From Thiohalocapsa sp. PB-PSB1 (GTDB lineage: Bacteria > Pseudomonadota > Gammaproteobacteria > Chromatiales > Chromatiaceae), in NCBI GenBank assembly GCA_016745215.1, contig CP050890.1, positions 2,356,001 to 2,420,000 of the forward strand: DNA of 64,000 bases, in the 5' to 3' direction. The notes under the pieces were generated by a model. The model searched no databases and was not told the origin of the DNA. It saw nothing but the letters and a program-made list of their open reading frames with translations. The position numbers and the translations under genes were made by a program. Below are positions 1 to 10,472 of this stretch, piece after piece. Each line of letters opens with the position of its first letter. Position 1 is the stretch's first letter.

Positions 1-1770
1 GATTTCATCGCGCAGCGGTGGCTCCACGCGTAATGCCAGTTGCGATAAATTAGCTGGTACGGACTCTGGCCAGACTTGCTTACCCCAATCCAGCAATGCT
101 TCGCGTGCCGCGTTGGCATCGCCGCGATCGTATGCCTGCTGAAGCTTCGATATGGTTGCATCGAACGGCTCCTCGCTGGTTTGTTCGGTGACCGGAAACT
201 CGTCGGGTGCAACCATGCCTATCTCTGGTGCAGGTCGCTGCTCGCGACGCCTGACCAGTATGATAACCAGCAGCGTTATGACGATGATGGCGATAAAGCC
301 CCAGAACCAGGGCCAGAACGCCGTCCACCAGGGTGATGTCGGAACATCGGAATCGCTGTTTGTGTCTGCCGCGATCGATCCCTTGCTGCTGTCCTCGACT
401 GCTGGTGGCCATTCGTTCCAGGTGGCGGCCGGACGCCGATTTTCCGATATGAAAGCTGCCACTGTCACCGTCCAAGCAGGTAAGGTTGCCTGTTCCCAGC
501 GTTCCGTCTCGGTATTCCACCAATCGATGCCAGCGCCCGGAAGCTGGTAGACGCCTTCCTCGGAGGTGCCGATCAATACACGCTCGCTGCGATAGCCGAT
601 CACCCCGTTTGGAGTATGCTCATTCCATAGCCGCGGCGGATCGTTGCGCATGCGCAATAGAAATGGGATCTGAAGCGGAATCGCCGGCAGATCCTCCGCC
701 ATCACGCCGTCGCCGCGTAACGTGATCATGCGCGTCAGGGTTTGCCCGGGCGCCAGGCGCACCGCCGTTGGGCCGGCTTCCACCAGTGTCAGAGCCCGAG
801 CCGGCAGCCAGGCTATGTTGTCTTTGCTGGTTGCGGGTGCCGCCACGGCCGGCTGCACGTCTACGCTGAGCGCATCGGATTCGAACGGCACCGGGGCGCC
901 GCCGGCGGTTCGCCAGGCATCGAATCTTTGCGCTGGGATGTCCAGCTTGCCGGGCTTCGCCGGAAACACCGCGAAGCGTCGTTCATAGACCTGGAGATTG
1001 CCTTCGTTCGTGTTTTCAATCCTCCGTTCCTCGCCCAGTGGTAGCACTCGGGCAGCGGCGATGTGTGGCTCATGTAAATGTCCGCTGGGCGGCATTTTCG
1101 GCGAGCTGACGCGCACGGTCAGCACCACTTGTTGCTGTACCCTGACCTGCGCGGGTTCGACTCGGGCTTCGATCTCGATTGCCAATGGCGGCGACGCAAC
1201 AGGCTGTTCTTGGGCAATACCGTTCGGGACGCTGAGCAGCGTAGCGTCGAGTGTCTTGGTGGGTGCGACCACCAGGGTGAGCGGGCGCGTAACATCGTTG
1301 CCGGCACGCAATGCCGGTACTGTCAGGGTTCCGGTGCGTCGCGGCAGTAGGGTCAAACGCAGCTCTTGCCGGTTCTGACGCTGTCCATTGATCACTCTGA
1401 TTTCGCTGCGGCTGCCGCGGTTGGTAATCTGAAAGTCCAGTTGCAGAGGTTCTAGGTTGATGGCTGCGCCAGCCGCTCCGGTCTGTGTCAAGGTCAGTAC
1501 CACCGGTTGGCCGGGTAGCAAGGTGCTTGCGGACAAAGTCGCGGTCAACTCGGCGTTGGCGCTGCCGCAGGTGAGTATGTAGAGCGCCGCGGCGAGCAAT
1601 GCTGCTTGCAGGCCGAACCGACGGCTCAGCAAGGTGGTCTGGCGCAGTCCCTTGGATGGACCCTTACTGGCGAGAGCCTCCGGTGGCAGGTCATTCTCGC
1701 CCTGATCCGACCCGGGCTTGGCTGCTGTGATCTGATTTGGATTAGACTGATTCCGGGCAATATCTGACAT
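1..1770 (-). CDS. batD: BatD-like oxygen-tolerance protein, C-terminus beyond window
   Basis: The minus strand reads open from an ATG at 1770 to the window edge (590 codons), so the C-terminus is missing. I translated it directly. It has a hydrophobic export segment at about residues 50-73 ending in SANA, several beta-rich repeats with PGQPV and RVEPAQV motifs typical of BatD, a single membrane helix near residues 490-512 followed by an RRREQR stop-transfer, and a cytoplasmic tail with a short helical segment. BatD proteins belong to the Bat (Bacteroides aerotolerance) set of membrane and periplasmic proteins; their exact biochemical role is unsettled. No good ribosome binding site precedes 1770, so the start could lie at a downstream TTG just before the signal sequence. 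No other Bat gene lies inside the window. Confidence 0.75.
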   Translation of the reverse strand, partial: MSDIARNQSNPNQITAAKPGSDQGENDLPPEALASKGPSKGLRQTTLLSRRFGLQAALLAAALYILTCGSANAELTATLSASTLLPGQPVVLTLTQTGAAGAAINLEPLQLDFQITNRGSRSEIRVINGQRQNRQELRLTLLPRRTGTLTVPALRAGNDVTRPLTLVVAPTKTLDATLLSVPNGIAQEQPVASPPLAIEIEARVEPAQVRVQQQVVLTVRVSSPKMPPSGHLHEPHIAAARVLPLGEERRIENTNEGNLQVYERRFAVFPAKPGKLDIPAQRFDAWRTAGGAPVPFESDALSVDVQPAVAAPATSKDNIAWLPARALTLVEAGPTAVRLAPGQTLTRMITLRGDGVMAEDLPAIPLQIPFLLRMRNDPPRLWNEHTPNGVIGYRSERVLIGTSEEGVYQLPGAGIDWWNTETERWEQATLPAWTVTVAAFISENRRPAATWNEWPPAVEDSSKGSIAADTNSDSDVPTSPWWTAFWPWFWGFIAIIVITLLVIILVRRREQRPAPEIGMVAPDEFPVTEQTSEEPFDATISKLQQAYDRGDANAAREALLDWGKQVWPESVPANLSQLALRVEPPLRDEI

Positions 1771-1800
1771 CGATTTGGCATGGGATGCTGGCGGTGAGTG

Positions 1801-1818
1801 CCCCGGCGTGCGCCGGGG
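1801..1818. other. GC-rich hairpin upstream of batD
   Basis: A 7-bp perfect stem (CCCCGGC/GCCGGGG) with a 4-base loop lies between the hydrolase gene and batD. It lacks a T-tract on either side, so it is not a classical intrinsic terminator. It may be a processed or REP-like structure in the 170-bp spacer. Confidence 0.4.
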
Positions 1819-1941
1819 TGGCGTCGTGCGTCGCGGGCCGAATGCGCAGAAGGCTACGCTGGCCCGAGTTGCGATTCAACCTGAATCCCTGAGCTGCTGA
1901 TCTTCTCCAGCAAAGGGAAAGCGCGGGTTCTTTCTGAATGG

Positions 1942-2757
1942 TTACTGATCAGGCCAAGCCTGCAGATTGTCCTCGAGCAGGGCATGTATGGCCAGTGTGG
2001 TGCTGGCGATAATGCGTTCACGCTGACTTGGAATGGGTAGGCTTGGTGCATCAGAGTCTGGATCGGAGCAGATCAGTTCGCAAAGTACATCGGTCGGTGC
2101 CTCGAAGTCACAATGACCAGCGCTCTCGATGCGCTGGATACGCGCGTTTTCGGTGGCAGCAAACACCGCCTGGCCATTACCCAGGGCGTTGCAGTTGGTG
2201 GGTTCGCCGGCGATGGCAAGCAATGGTTTGTCGATCCCGGCAGCCGCGCGTATGCCGAGTCCCTGGGTCTCAACTAGGTCGAGGGTGATGATACCGATCG
2301 CCTTTGCATCGGCTCTGCCAGCGATCACCGCGGCAAGACCGCCAGCGGAAAACCCGGCATAGATGACGCGCTTTGCGTCCAGCGCATGCGCCAACGCCAC
2401 CATATCGAGTCCGTTTTGGGCGTGACGACCGTTCCAGATGCGTGAATTGCAAAAGTCGAGTGTCACCACCGGTATTCCGGAAGCAGCGATGGCCTCGGCC
2501 AGTGCCTGCATCCGTTCCTGGCTGCGCAGAAATCCATGGGCGAGTACGACAAGGCTGCTCCGGTCTTCTGTATCGGCATCATAGATGCGGTAGTCGAGTT
2601 TACAACCAGTGGAAGAGGTGATCCTACCAGAGTCGATTTGCGCACCCGTGGGCGACATCGCCGCGGTGGGCTCGTTTGCTGATCTTAACAGCAGTCCAGA
2701 GCAGCCCGCCAACAATAGAAGCAGGCTAGGTAGGATGTGTCGAATTCGAATATACAC
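1942..2757 (-). CDS. Lipoprotein alpha/beta hydrolase
   Basis: This reads as a secreted serine hydrolase of the alpha/beta fold. The frame is open from a TTG at 2793, but a GTG at 2757 gives a compact lipoprotein signal (MYIRIRHILPSLLLLLAGC) with a lipobox LLAGC, so I place the start there (271 residues). An HG motif in LAHGF (oxyanion region), the nucleophile elbow GFSAGG with the likely catalytic serine, and a late AGHCDF histidine are visible. Substrate is unknown; the family includes dienelactone hydrolase-like and chlorophyllase-like enzymes. The gene is on the same strand as batD with a 171-bp spacer, so co-transcription is possible but not shown. A family 1 MITE-like element begins 90 bp upstream of the start. 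Confidence 0.75.
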   Translation of the reverse strand: MYIRIRHILPSLLLLLAGCSGLLLRSANEPTAAMSPTGAQIDSGRITSSTGCKLDYRIYDADTEDRSSLVVLAHGFLRSQERMQALAEAIAASGIPVVTLDFCNSRIWNGRHAQNGLDMVALAHALDAKRVIYAGFSAGGLAAVIAGRADAKAIGIITLDLVETQGLGIRAAAGIDKPLLAIAGEPTNCNALGNGQAVFAATENARIQRIESAGHCDFEAPTDVLCELICSDPDSDAPSLPIPSQRERIIASTTLAIHALLEDNLQAWPDQ

Positions 2758-2847
2758 CCTACCTAAGATGCTGACGCGAGCGAGCAGCGTCAACGATTCG
2801 ACTTTCGGCGATTCAACAAAGAGTAACCAAGGCTATACAGGCTACGC

Positions 2848-3107
2848 CTAGGCTGTCGAAATGTCCCGAGTTTTGATGCCAAACCGATTCCGGGTCTTGG
2901 GTTGCATCATCGAACGCACTGGGGAAGCCGAATCGGTGTCGGGGTCGCTATCGGAATCGGAATCGGAATCGAATCAGCTCATCGATCAAAGCAGCCAGCT
3001 CGATACCAATCCCTAATGTTGACCTTGACACCGATCCCGACACCGACTAAGCGTCCATCAACCGGGAAGCGCTTGTTTTAGTGAGGCTGCTGATTTCGAC
3101 AGCCTAG
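2848..3107 (+). mobile_element. MITE-like family 1, copy A
   Basis: A 260-bp non-coding element starts with CTAGGCTGTCGAAAT and ends with its exact reverse complement. GCTACGC flanks it directly on both sides (2841-2847 and 3108-3114), as a 7-bp target duplication would; the terminal CTAG could alternatively be the duplicated target. The interior carries a run of TCGGAA hexamers near 2950-2970. Two further copies lie at 51005-51252 (inverted) and 55157-55403. It sits between pnp and the hydrolase gene. Confidence 0.85.
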
Positions 3108-3180
3108 GCTACGCCTCTCGCGGGCACCTTCTAATGATGAATGAGGCGCAGGTTGGTGTTAGTTGCTCCTGTATCCTTCC

Positions 3181-5286
<2,106 letters not shown>

Positions 5287-5492
5287 TGGGTAGATCCTCT
5301 GCGTGGTTCCTGTGAAGGCAACATCCGGGAGCCACGAGGCACCCGTAGAGTCGTTGGGCTGCTGCGCGCCAGGCGTTGGGCCGGCGGGCGGGTCCGAATC
5401 AATCGGTTTGCCGATCCATTGCGCTTATTCGCCCCGACAGGTTGTGGCCCGTTGGGGTTGCGTGGCGGCAAGCCGAGTAATCGTTCGGCCGA

Positions 5493-5762
5493 TCAGCGGC
5501 GCAGGCCCAGCTTTTGGATCAGCGTTCGATAACGATCGACATCTTTGCCCTTCAGATAATCGAGCAGCTTGCGCCGGGAGTTGACCATGCGCACCAAGCC
5601 GCGGCGCGAGTGATGGTCATGCTTGTGTTTGGTGAAGTGTCCGGTGAGTTGCTTGATGCGAGCGGTCAGCAATGCAACCTGCACCTCGGGTGAGCCGGTG
5701 TCGTTAGGTACCCGAGCGTGTTCTTCAACGATCAGGCGTTTTTCTTCAGCGGTCATGGTCAT
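5493..5762 (-). CDS. rpsO: 30S ribosomal protein S15
   Basis: S15 is a primary 16S rRNA-binding protein of the small subunit platform. The 89-residue product contains the family hallmarks NDTGSPEVQVALLTARIKQL, HKHDHHSRRGL and the YLKGKD..RY..LI..LGLRR end. The open frame continues far upstream, but the ATG at 5762 gives exactly the usual 89 residues and follows AGGA. A second in-frame ATG two codons later (5756) is possible. It lies between truB and pnp, with a candidate promoter in the truB-rpsO gap, and is likely co-transcribed with pnp. Confidence 0.97.
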   Translation of the reverse strand: MTMTAEEKRLIVEEHARVPNDTGSPEVQVALLTARIKQLTGHFTKHKHDHHSRRGLVRMVNSRRKLLDYLKGKDVDRYRTLIQKLGLRR

Positions 5763-5929
5763 TGAGTAAGATCCTAAAGTTGGGCGTTGCCTGGCGGCAC
5801 GCGGGATGAGGGGTTCGAACCGGACGGCCGATGGCCGGCGGTCTGGTCGTTCCGACAATGACTTCAGAACGACCGGAACCGAAAACAGGATTGTTGATGG
5901 GATCGACCGGCAGCGAATCCTGGCCAATA

Positions 5930-5975
5930 AGAGCCGGTAACAAAATCCGTAATTATACGCGTTTGCAGGCTGTAT
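5930..5975 (-). promoter_or_regulatory. Candidate rpsO promoter
   Basis: Just downstream of the truB stop, the minus strand carries a perfect TATAAT (plus 5952-5957) in an AT-rich stretch about 190 bp before rpsO. No good TTGACA-like box lies at 16-18 bp; the nearest TTGCTG is about 22 bp away, so the assignment rests on the -10 box and on the known internal rpsO promoter at this place in E. coli. Confidence 0.35.
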
Positions 5976-5976
5976 A

Positions 5977-6891
5977 TTACAGCAAGCGCTTCGGCTGAAC
6001 GCGTCCATCGTCGAGGATAACGCCAACGCCGACAAAGCGCTCGGACTGATCGTAGAGCCGAACCGTACCCGCAGTGGGGGCTTGCGGTACCAGGACCGGT
6101 TGTCCCTGTCCCAGATAGAATGCGGCGTTCGTGGAGAGTCGCAGTGCCGGGCAGTGGTTCAAAGCGGTATCCAATGGCAAGATCAGCGAGTCCAAGGCGT
6201 CGCTGCCTTGTTCCGCAGCCGCTGCGACATCATCGACGGTAACAAATCGAATGTTGCCCTCCACGTAGGGGCCGACGCCGGTGCGGCGCAGCGCCGAGAC
6301 ATGGCCGCCGCAGCCGAGTCCGCTGCCGATATCTTCGGCCAGCGTACGCACGTAGGTGCCTTTGGAGCAATGCACCTGCAGTTCGATCTCAGGCGGATCG
6401 AAGTGCAACAGATCAAGGGCGTAAATCCTGATGGCGCGTGGCTCGCGTTGCACCTCTTTGCCCTCGCGCGCAAGCTTGTAAAGACGTTGCCCCTGATGTT
6501 TGACCGCCGAGTACATCGGTGGCAGCTGCTCGATTGTGCCGACGAATCCAGCCAACAGCTCGCGCACGGCGGATTCCGTTACATTATCCGCGCTGGCAGT
6601 TGCTGTGACCTCGCCCTCGGCATCCGCGGTACTGGTGCTTATACCCAACCGGACCCTCACCCGATAGCGCTTGTCCGCATCCAACAGAAATGCGGAGAAC
6701 TTGGTGGTGTAGCCTAGGCACAGAGGTAACAGCCCGGTCGCCAGAGGGTCGAGACTGCCGGTATGTCCGGCCTTTGCCGCGTTGTAGAGTCGTTTGATGC
6801 GCTGCAGCGCATGATTGGACGAGATGCCGATGGGCTTATCCAACAACAGGATGCCATTGACGTCACGCCCCTGTTTGCGTCGTCTTGCCAT
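5977..6891 (-). CDS. truB: tRNA pseudouridine(55) synthase
   Basis: TruB converts U55 in the T-loop of tRNAs to pseudouridine. The protein (304 residues from ATG 6891) shows GILLLDKPIGISSNHALQ near the N-terminus, GHTGSLDPLATGLLPLCLG with the catalytic aspartate, the KRYRVRVRLG strand, the YSAVKHQGQRLYKLAREG motif and a PUA-like C-terminus (about 245-304). The frame extends to 7026, but that extension overlaps rbfA and reads the rbfA tandem repeat in another frame; the start at 6891 is preceded by GAGAA and fits family N-termini. It follows rbfA by 19 bp in the nusA-infB operon. Confidence 0.96.
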   Translation of the reverse strand: MARRRKQGRDVNGILLLDKPIGISSNHALQRIKRLYNAAKAGHTGSLDPLATGLLPLCLGYTTKFSAFLLDADKRYRVRVRLGISTSTADAEGEVTATASADNVTESAVRELLAGFVGTIEQLPPMYSAVKHQGQRLYKLAREGKEVQREPRAIRIYALDLLHFDPPEIELQVHCSKGTYVRTLAEDIGSGLGCGGHVSALRRTGVGPYVEGNIRFVTVDDVAAAAEQGSDALDSLILPLDTALNHCPALRLSTNAAFYLGQGQPVLVPQAPTAGTVRLYDQSERFVGVGVILDDGRVQPKRLL

Positions 6892-6910
6892 AGTGTTCTC
6901 TGAACCGTAC

Positions 6911-7378
6911 TCAGTGGCTGTTATCGCTGTCCGCGTTGCCAGGGCCTGCCTTGGGGCTTGCATTTGGGGGGCTTGCATTTGGGGGGCTTGCATCTGGGGT
7001 CGATGTATCGGTGTTCGCGCTGGCAACTGCCCGATCGATCAGTGCCGCCAGCCGCTCGCCTTCGCGCACCGAAGCATCATGCACAAAGTGGAGCTGCGGC
7101 ACGGTCCGCAGTCGAAGTGTCTTGGCGAGCTGGGCGCGCAGATAGCCGACCAGGACTCGGTTTAACAGCCGCTCCTGCTCCGCGCCATGTTCGTCCAGAG
7201 GAAAGCAGGTAAAAAAGACCTTGGCGTGGGAGAGATCGCGATTGGCGCGCACTTCCTGCAGTGTGATTGCACCGAGGCGTGGATCCTTGACACCGCGTAG
7301 GATTGGGATCAATGCGCGCAACAGTTCGCTGCCGACGCGTTCGCCACGATCAAACTCGCGCGTGCCGCCGCGGCTCAA
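6911..7378 (-). CDS. rbfA: Ribosome-binding factor A
   Basis: RbfA is a KH-fold factor for late maturation of the 30S subunit and 16S rRNA 5' end. The core REFDRGERVGSELLRAL, DPRLGAITLQEVRANRDLSHAKVFFT and LRTVPQLHFVHDASVREGERL is clear over residues about 7-120. The best start is a TTG at 7378. The C-terminus is longer than usual and carries an in-frame five-residue repeat (PNASP-like, three copies) made by a 15-bp DNA repeat at 6955-6999, ending in a low-complexity tail. It lies between infB (90 bp) and truB (19 bp). Confidence 0.93.
   Translation of the reverse strand: MSRGGTREFDRGERVGSELLRALIPILRGVKDPRLGAITLQEVRANRDLSHAKVFFTCFPLDEHGAEQERLLNRVLVGYLRAQLAKTLRLRTVPQLHFVHDASVREGERLAALIDRAVASANTDTSTPDASPPNASPPNASPKAGPGNADSDNSH
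6955..6999. repeat. 15-bp tandem repeat, 3 units, inside rbfA 3' end
   Basis: Three consecutive 15-bp units of GGCTTGCATTTGGGG (the third has one change) encode a Pro-Asn-Ala-Ser-Pro pentapeptide repeat in the C-terminal tail of RbfA. The unit length is a multiple of three, so copy number changes would keep the frame. Confidence 0.9.
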
Positions 7379-7468
7379 AACGTTCGCCCCACGTGGATCA
7401 CAACCGCCTGCTCAAGCTCACAACGGACTGCCCGGGCGATTTCAGGGTGGCGGGACAGCGTGCCTGCA

Positions 7469-10456
7469 TTACAGCACTCGCGCCCGTTCGGTGCGTTCAA
7501 ACACCTCGATTTGGTCACCGGGCTGTACATCGTTGTAGTTCTTGACACCAATGCCGCACTCGACGCCGGATTTGACCTCGGCAACATCGTCCTTGAAGCG
7601 GCGTAGGGACTCCAATGCGCCTTCGTAGACGACGACGTTATCGCGCAATACGCGGATCGGATTGTTGCGTTTGATTAGACCATCTACCACCATGCAACCG
7701 GCTACGGCACCGAACTTGGATGAACGGAACACGTCCCTTACTTCAGCCAGGCCAATGATCTCTTCGGTGACAATTGGGCTTAGCATGCCGGAGATGGCGT
7801 TCTTCACGTCATCGATCAGCTCGTAGATAATCGAGTAGTAGCGCAGATCAAGGCCGCGCTCCTCTACCACTCTGCGTGCAGCGGCATCGGCGCGAACATT
7901 GAACCCGAGTATGATGGCGTTGGATGTGACCGCGAGGTTCGCATCGGATTCGGTGATTCCACCGACGCCGGATGCCACCAAGAATACCTTGACCTCGTCG
8001 TTGGTGAGCTTTAGCAGCGCCTCGCGCAGTGCCTCGACGCTGCCTTGCACATCAGCCTTGAGGATGATATTAACGCTCTTGGCCTCGCCTTCCTTGAGCT
8101 GTGAGAAAAGCTGATCCAGGCTCGCGGCGCGCTGCTCGTCAATACGTGTCTGACGTTCTCGATTTTCCCGCAGTTCCGCGACCTCGCGTGCCTTTTTCTC
8201 ATCCGCGACGGCGATGACATCGTCACCAGCATTGGGTGCACCGGAAAGACCGAGTACTTGCACCGGGATCGACGGCCCCGCACATTGCACCGAGCGTCCA
8301 CTTTCATCGAACATGGCGCGCACCCGACCGTATTCAGCGCCGCTGACAATGCTGTCGCCGAGCCGCAGGGTACCCGATTGCACTAGCACAGTGGCCACCG
8401 GGCCGCGCCCTTTCTCGACACTAGACTCGACGATGGCCCCATGTGCGGCGGTATCCACCGGCGCCTGCAGTTCCAATACCTCGGCCTGCAACAGTACGGC
8501 GTCGAGTAAATCGTCAATGCCCTCGCCAGTCTTGGCCGATACCTTGACGAGCATCGTATCGCCGCCCCATTCCTCGGGTACCACCTCGTGCTGGGTCAGT
8601 TCCTGCATAACGCGATCGGGGTTTGCATCGGGCTTATCCATCTTGTTGACCGCGACGACAATCGGCACGTTGGAGGCCTGCGCGTGCTGAATCGCCTCGA
8701 CGGTCTGTGGCATGACTCCGTCGTCTGCAGCTACCACCAGGATGACCAAGTCGGTCACCTCGGCGCCGCGTGCGCGCATAGTGGAAAAGGCAGCGTGGCC
8801 CGGGGTATCGAGGAACGAGATAGTGCCCTTGTCCGTCTTGACGTGGTAAGCGCCTATGTGTTGGGTGATGCCGCCGGCCTCGCCGTCTGCCACTTTGGTC
8901 CGACGGATGTAATCGAGTAAAGAAGTTTTGCCATGGTCGACGTGGCCCATGATGGTCACCACCGGCGCGCGTGGCAGGCGGTCAGCTTGGTCACTGGCCT
9001 CTTCCAGCAGGGCCATCATGTTGTCTTCAGCGTCTTTGACACGTGCCTCAACCGCATTGTGTCCCATCTCCTCCACCAGCAACATCGCGGTATCACGATC
9101 GAGTGCCTGATTAATCGTTGCCATGACGCCTTGCTTGAATAGCTCCTTGACAACGACCGCGGCTTTGATTGACATGCGCGCGGCTAATTCACCAACGGTG
9201 ATAGACTCTGGTACCTCGACCTCTCGAACCACTGGCGCGGTGGGGCGCTGGAAACCATGCATATCCTGCAGCTGTGGGCGCGCGCCTCTTTTGCGCCGAC
9301 GGGTGCCTGGGCGGGAGATCACTCCTCCCTCATCGTCGAAATCAGAGGCCGCGCCGCCGCGTCTGGAACGACCCGCATCTTTTCGTTGTGATTTCTTCGT
9401 TGGCTTTCCGGTCTCGGTATCGTCCCGTTCGGCAAGTTTCCTGCCATGCTTGCGTGTTCGTTCGCGTTCCTCGTCAGGCTGCGGTCCGGCCTTGCTGGAT
9501 TTAACTGACGCTGCGGAGTTTGCGAATTTGCGCTCTTGCTTGGGCTTAGTGGATGCCGCTGTTAGCATGACTTCGCTGTCGATTGACTTGGTTTTGCCGG
9601 TCGCGGCATCCGCATATTCTGTATCATCAGCATGCGCAATTGCAGCGTCTGAGAACTCAGGTGCCTCTGCCAGTGCTGGTCCGGGCGCTGCTCGAGTTGT
9701 TGCATCAGGCGATGCTGAATCAGCGGCTGGCTCCGACACCCGCTCTGAATGCACTTCTGAGCTTGGCTCCGATTGTGGCTGCGGGGTGATTTCTGGTTCT
9801 GGTTCCAACGCGGCCGCCGCCGCGGCTTCGGCGGCACGTACACGCTCTTCTTCGGCGCGTCGCCGACGCTCCTCTTCCTGCTGACGACGACGAGCATTTT
9901 CCTCCTTGCGCAAGCGCTCCTGCTCCTCCTGCTCTGCCAGTCGGCGTGCGTCCTCTTCGGCGCGGCGCTCCTCGAGCTCGGCGCGCCGACGCTGTTCATC
10001 GGCCAAGCCGCCGCCCCTTGTGGTCCGCTGTGCGACTGGTCGCGCGTCCAATGGTCGCGTGGGTGACCCGGCTGGTTTCTCCTCATTTTTGCTGAAGGAT
10101 CGCTTACGGCGCACCTCTACATTGACTGTCTTGGTCGGACGTTGCGCGGCGGCCCGGCTGCTGACCGTGGGACGTGCCGCTGTGCCGGTAGGGCGGGAAA
10201 CAACCCCGGCCGGACGCGCCTCGGCGTTGCTTTTGCGCGGGATCCCAGAGCGTTTTGGATCGGTGTCTAGGGTATCTGGCTCTTTTTTGACATGACCCCG
10301 GCGTAGATAACCGAGCAGCTGTAGTTTCTGCTGTTCGGTGATGGTCGATTCCGCCTCGCTCGCGGCGATGCCAGCCTCATTGAGCTGAGCCAGCAAGCGC
10401 TCAACCGGTATCCCGACTGTACTAGCGAGTTGTTTGACTGTGACTTCGGTATTCAT
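7469..10456 (-). CDS. infB: Translation initiation factor IF-2
   Basis: IF-2 is the GTPase that places initiator tRNA on the ribosome. From ATG 10456 the product has 995 residues. An N-terminal IF2_N fold (VTVKQLASTVGIPVERLLAQL), a long charged linker rich in Glu, Arg and Ala (about 60-400), a second IF2_N domain (ITVGELAARMSIKA), the G domain with GHVDHGKTSLLD, DTPGHAAF and NKMDKPDAN, then the beta-barrel and C-terminal fMet-tRNA-binding domains are visible. ATG 10456 follows AGAGG; a TTG five codons upstream is less likely. It starts 17 bp after nusA ends. The linker is long, which is common in the gamma lineage. Confidence 0.97.
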   Translation of the reverse strand: MNTEVTVKQLASTVGIPVERLLAQLNEAGIAASEAESTITEQQKLQLLGYLRRGHVKKEPDTLDTDPKRSGIPRKSNAEARPAGVVSRPTGTAARPTVSSRAAAQRPTKTVNVEVRRKRSFSKNEEKPAGSPTRPLDARPVAQRTTRGGGLADEQRRRAELEERRAEEDARRLAEQEEQERLRKEENARRRQQEEERRRRAEEERVRAAEAAAAAALEPEPEITPQPQSEPSSEVHSERVSEPAADSASPDATTRAAPGPALAEAPEFSDAAIAHADDTEYADAATGKTKSIDSEVMLTAASTKPKQERKFANSAASVKSSKAGPQPDEERERTRKHGRKLAERDDTETGKPTKKSQRKDAGRSRRGGAASDFDDEGGVISRPGTRRRKRGARPQLQDMHGFQRPTAPVVREVEVPESITVGELAARMSIKAAVVVKELFKQGVMATINQALDRDTAMLLVEEMGHNAVEARVKDAEDNMMALLEEASDQADRLPRAPVVTIMGHVDHGKTSLLDYIRRTKVADGEAGGITQHIGAYHVKTDKGTISFLDTPGHAAFSTMRARGAEVTDLVILVVAADDGVMPQTVEAIQHAQASNVPIVVAVNKMDKPDANPDRVMQELTQHEVVPEEWGGDTMLVKVSAKTGEGIDDLLDAVLLQAEVLELQAPVDTAAHGAIVESSVEKGRGPVATVLVQSGTLRLGDSIVSGAEYGRVRAMFDESGRSVQCAGPSIPVQVLGLSGAPNAGDDVIAVADEKKAREVAELRENRERQTRIDEQRAASLDQLFSQLKEGEAKSVNIILKADVQGSVEALREALLKLTNDEVKVFLVASGVGGITESDANLAVTSNAIILGFNVRADAAARRVVEERGLDLRYYSIIYELIDDVKNAISGMLSPIVTEEIIGLAEVRDVFRSSKFGAVAGCMVVDGLIKRNNPIRVLRDNVVVYEGALESLRRFKDDVAEVKSGVECGIGVKNYNDVQPGDQIEVFERTERARVL

Positions 10457-10472
10457 AGACAACCTCTGCAAG

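Noticed and set aside
2848..3107. CRISPR-like or riboswitch reading of the repeated hexamers
   Set aside because: Repeats are contiguous without spacers, and the whole unit recurs elsewhere with inverted ends, which fits a mobile element better.
9123..9884. 253-codon plus-strand frame inside infB
   Set aside because: It is antisense to the well-supported IF-2 frame and encodes a Ser/Arg-rich shadow of the repetitive linker.
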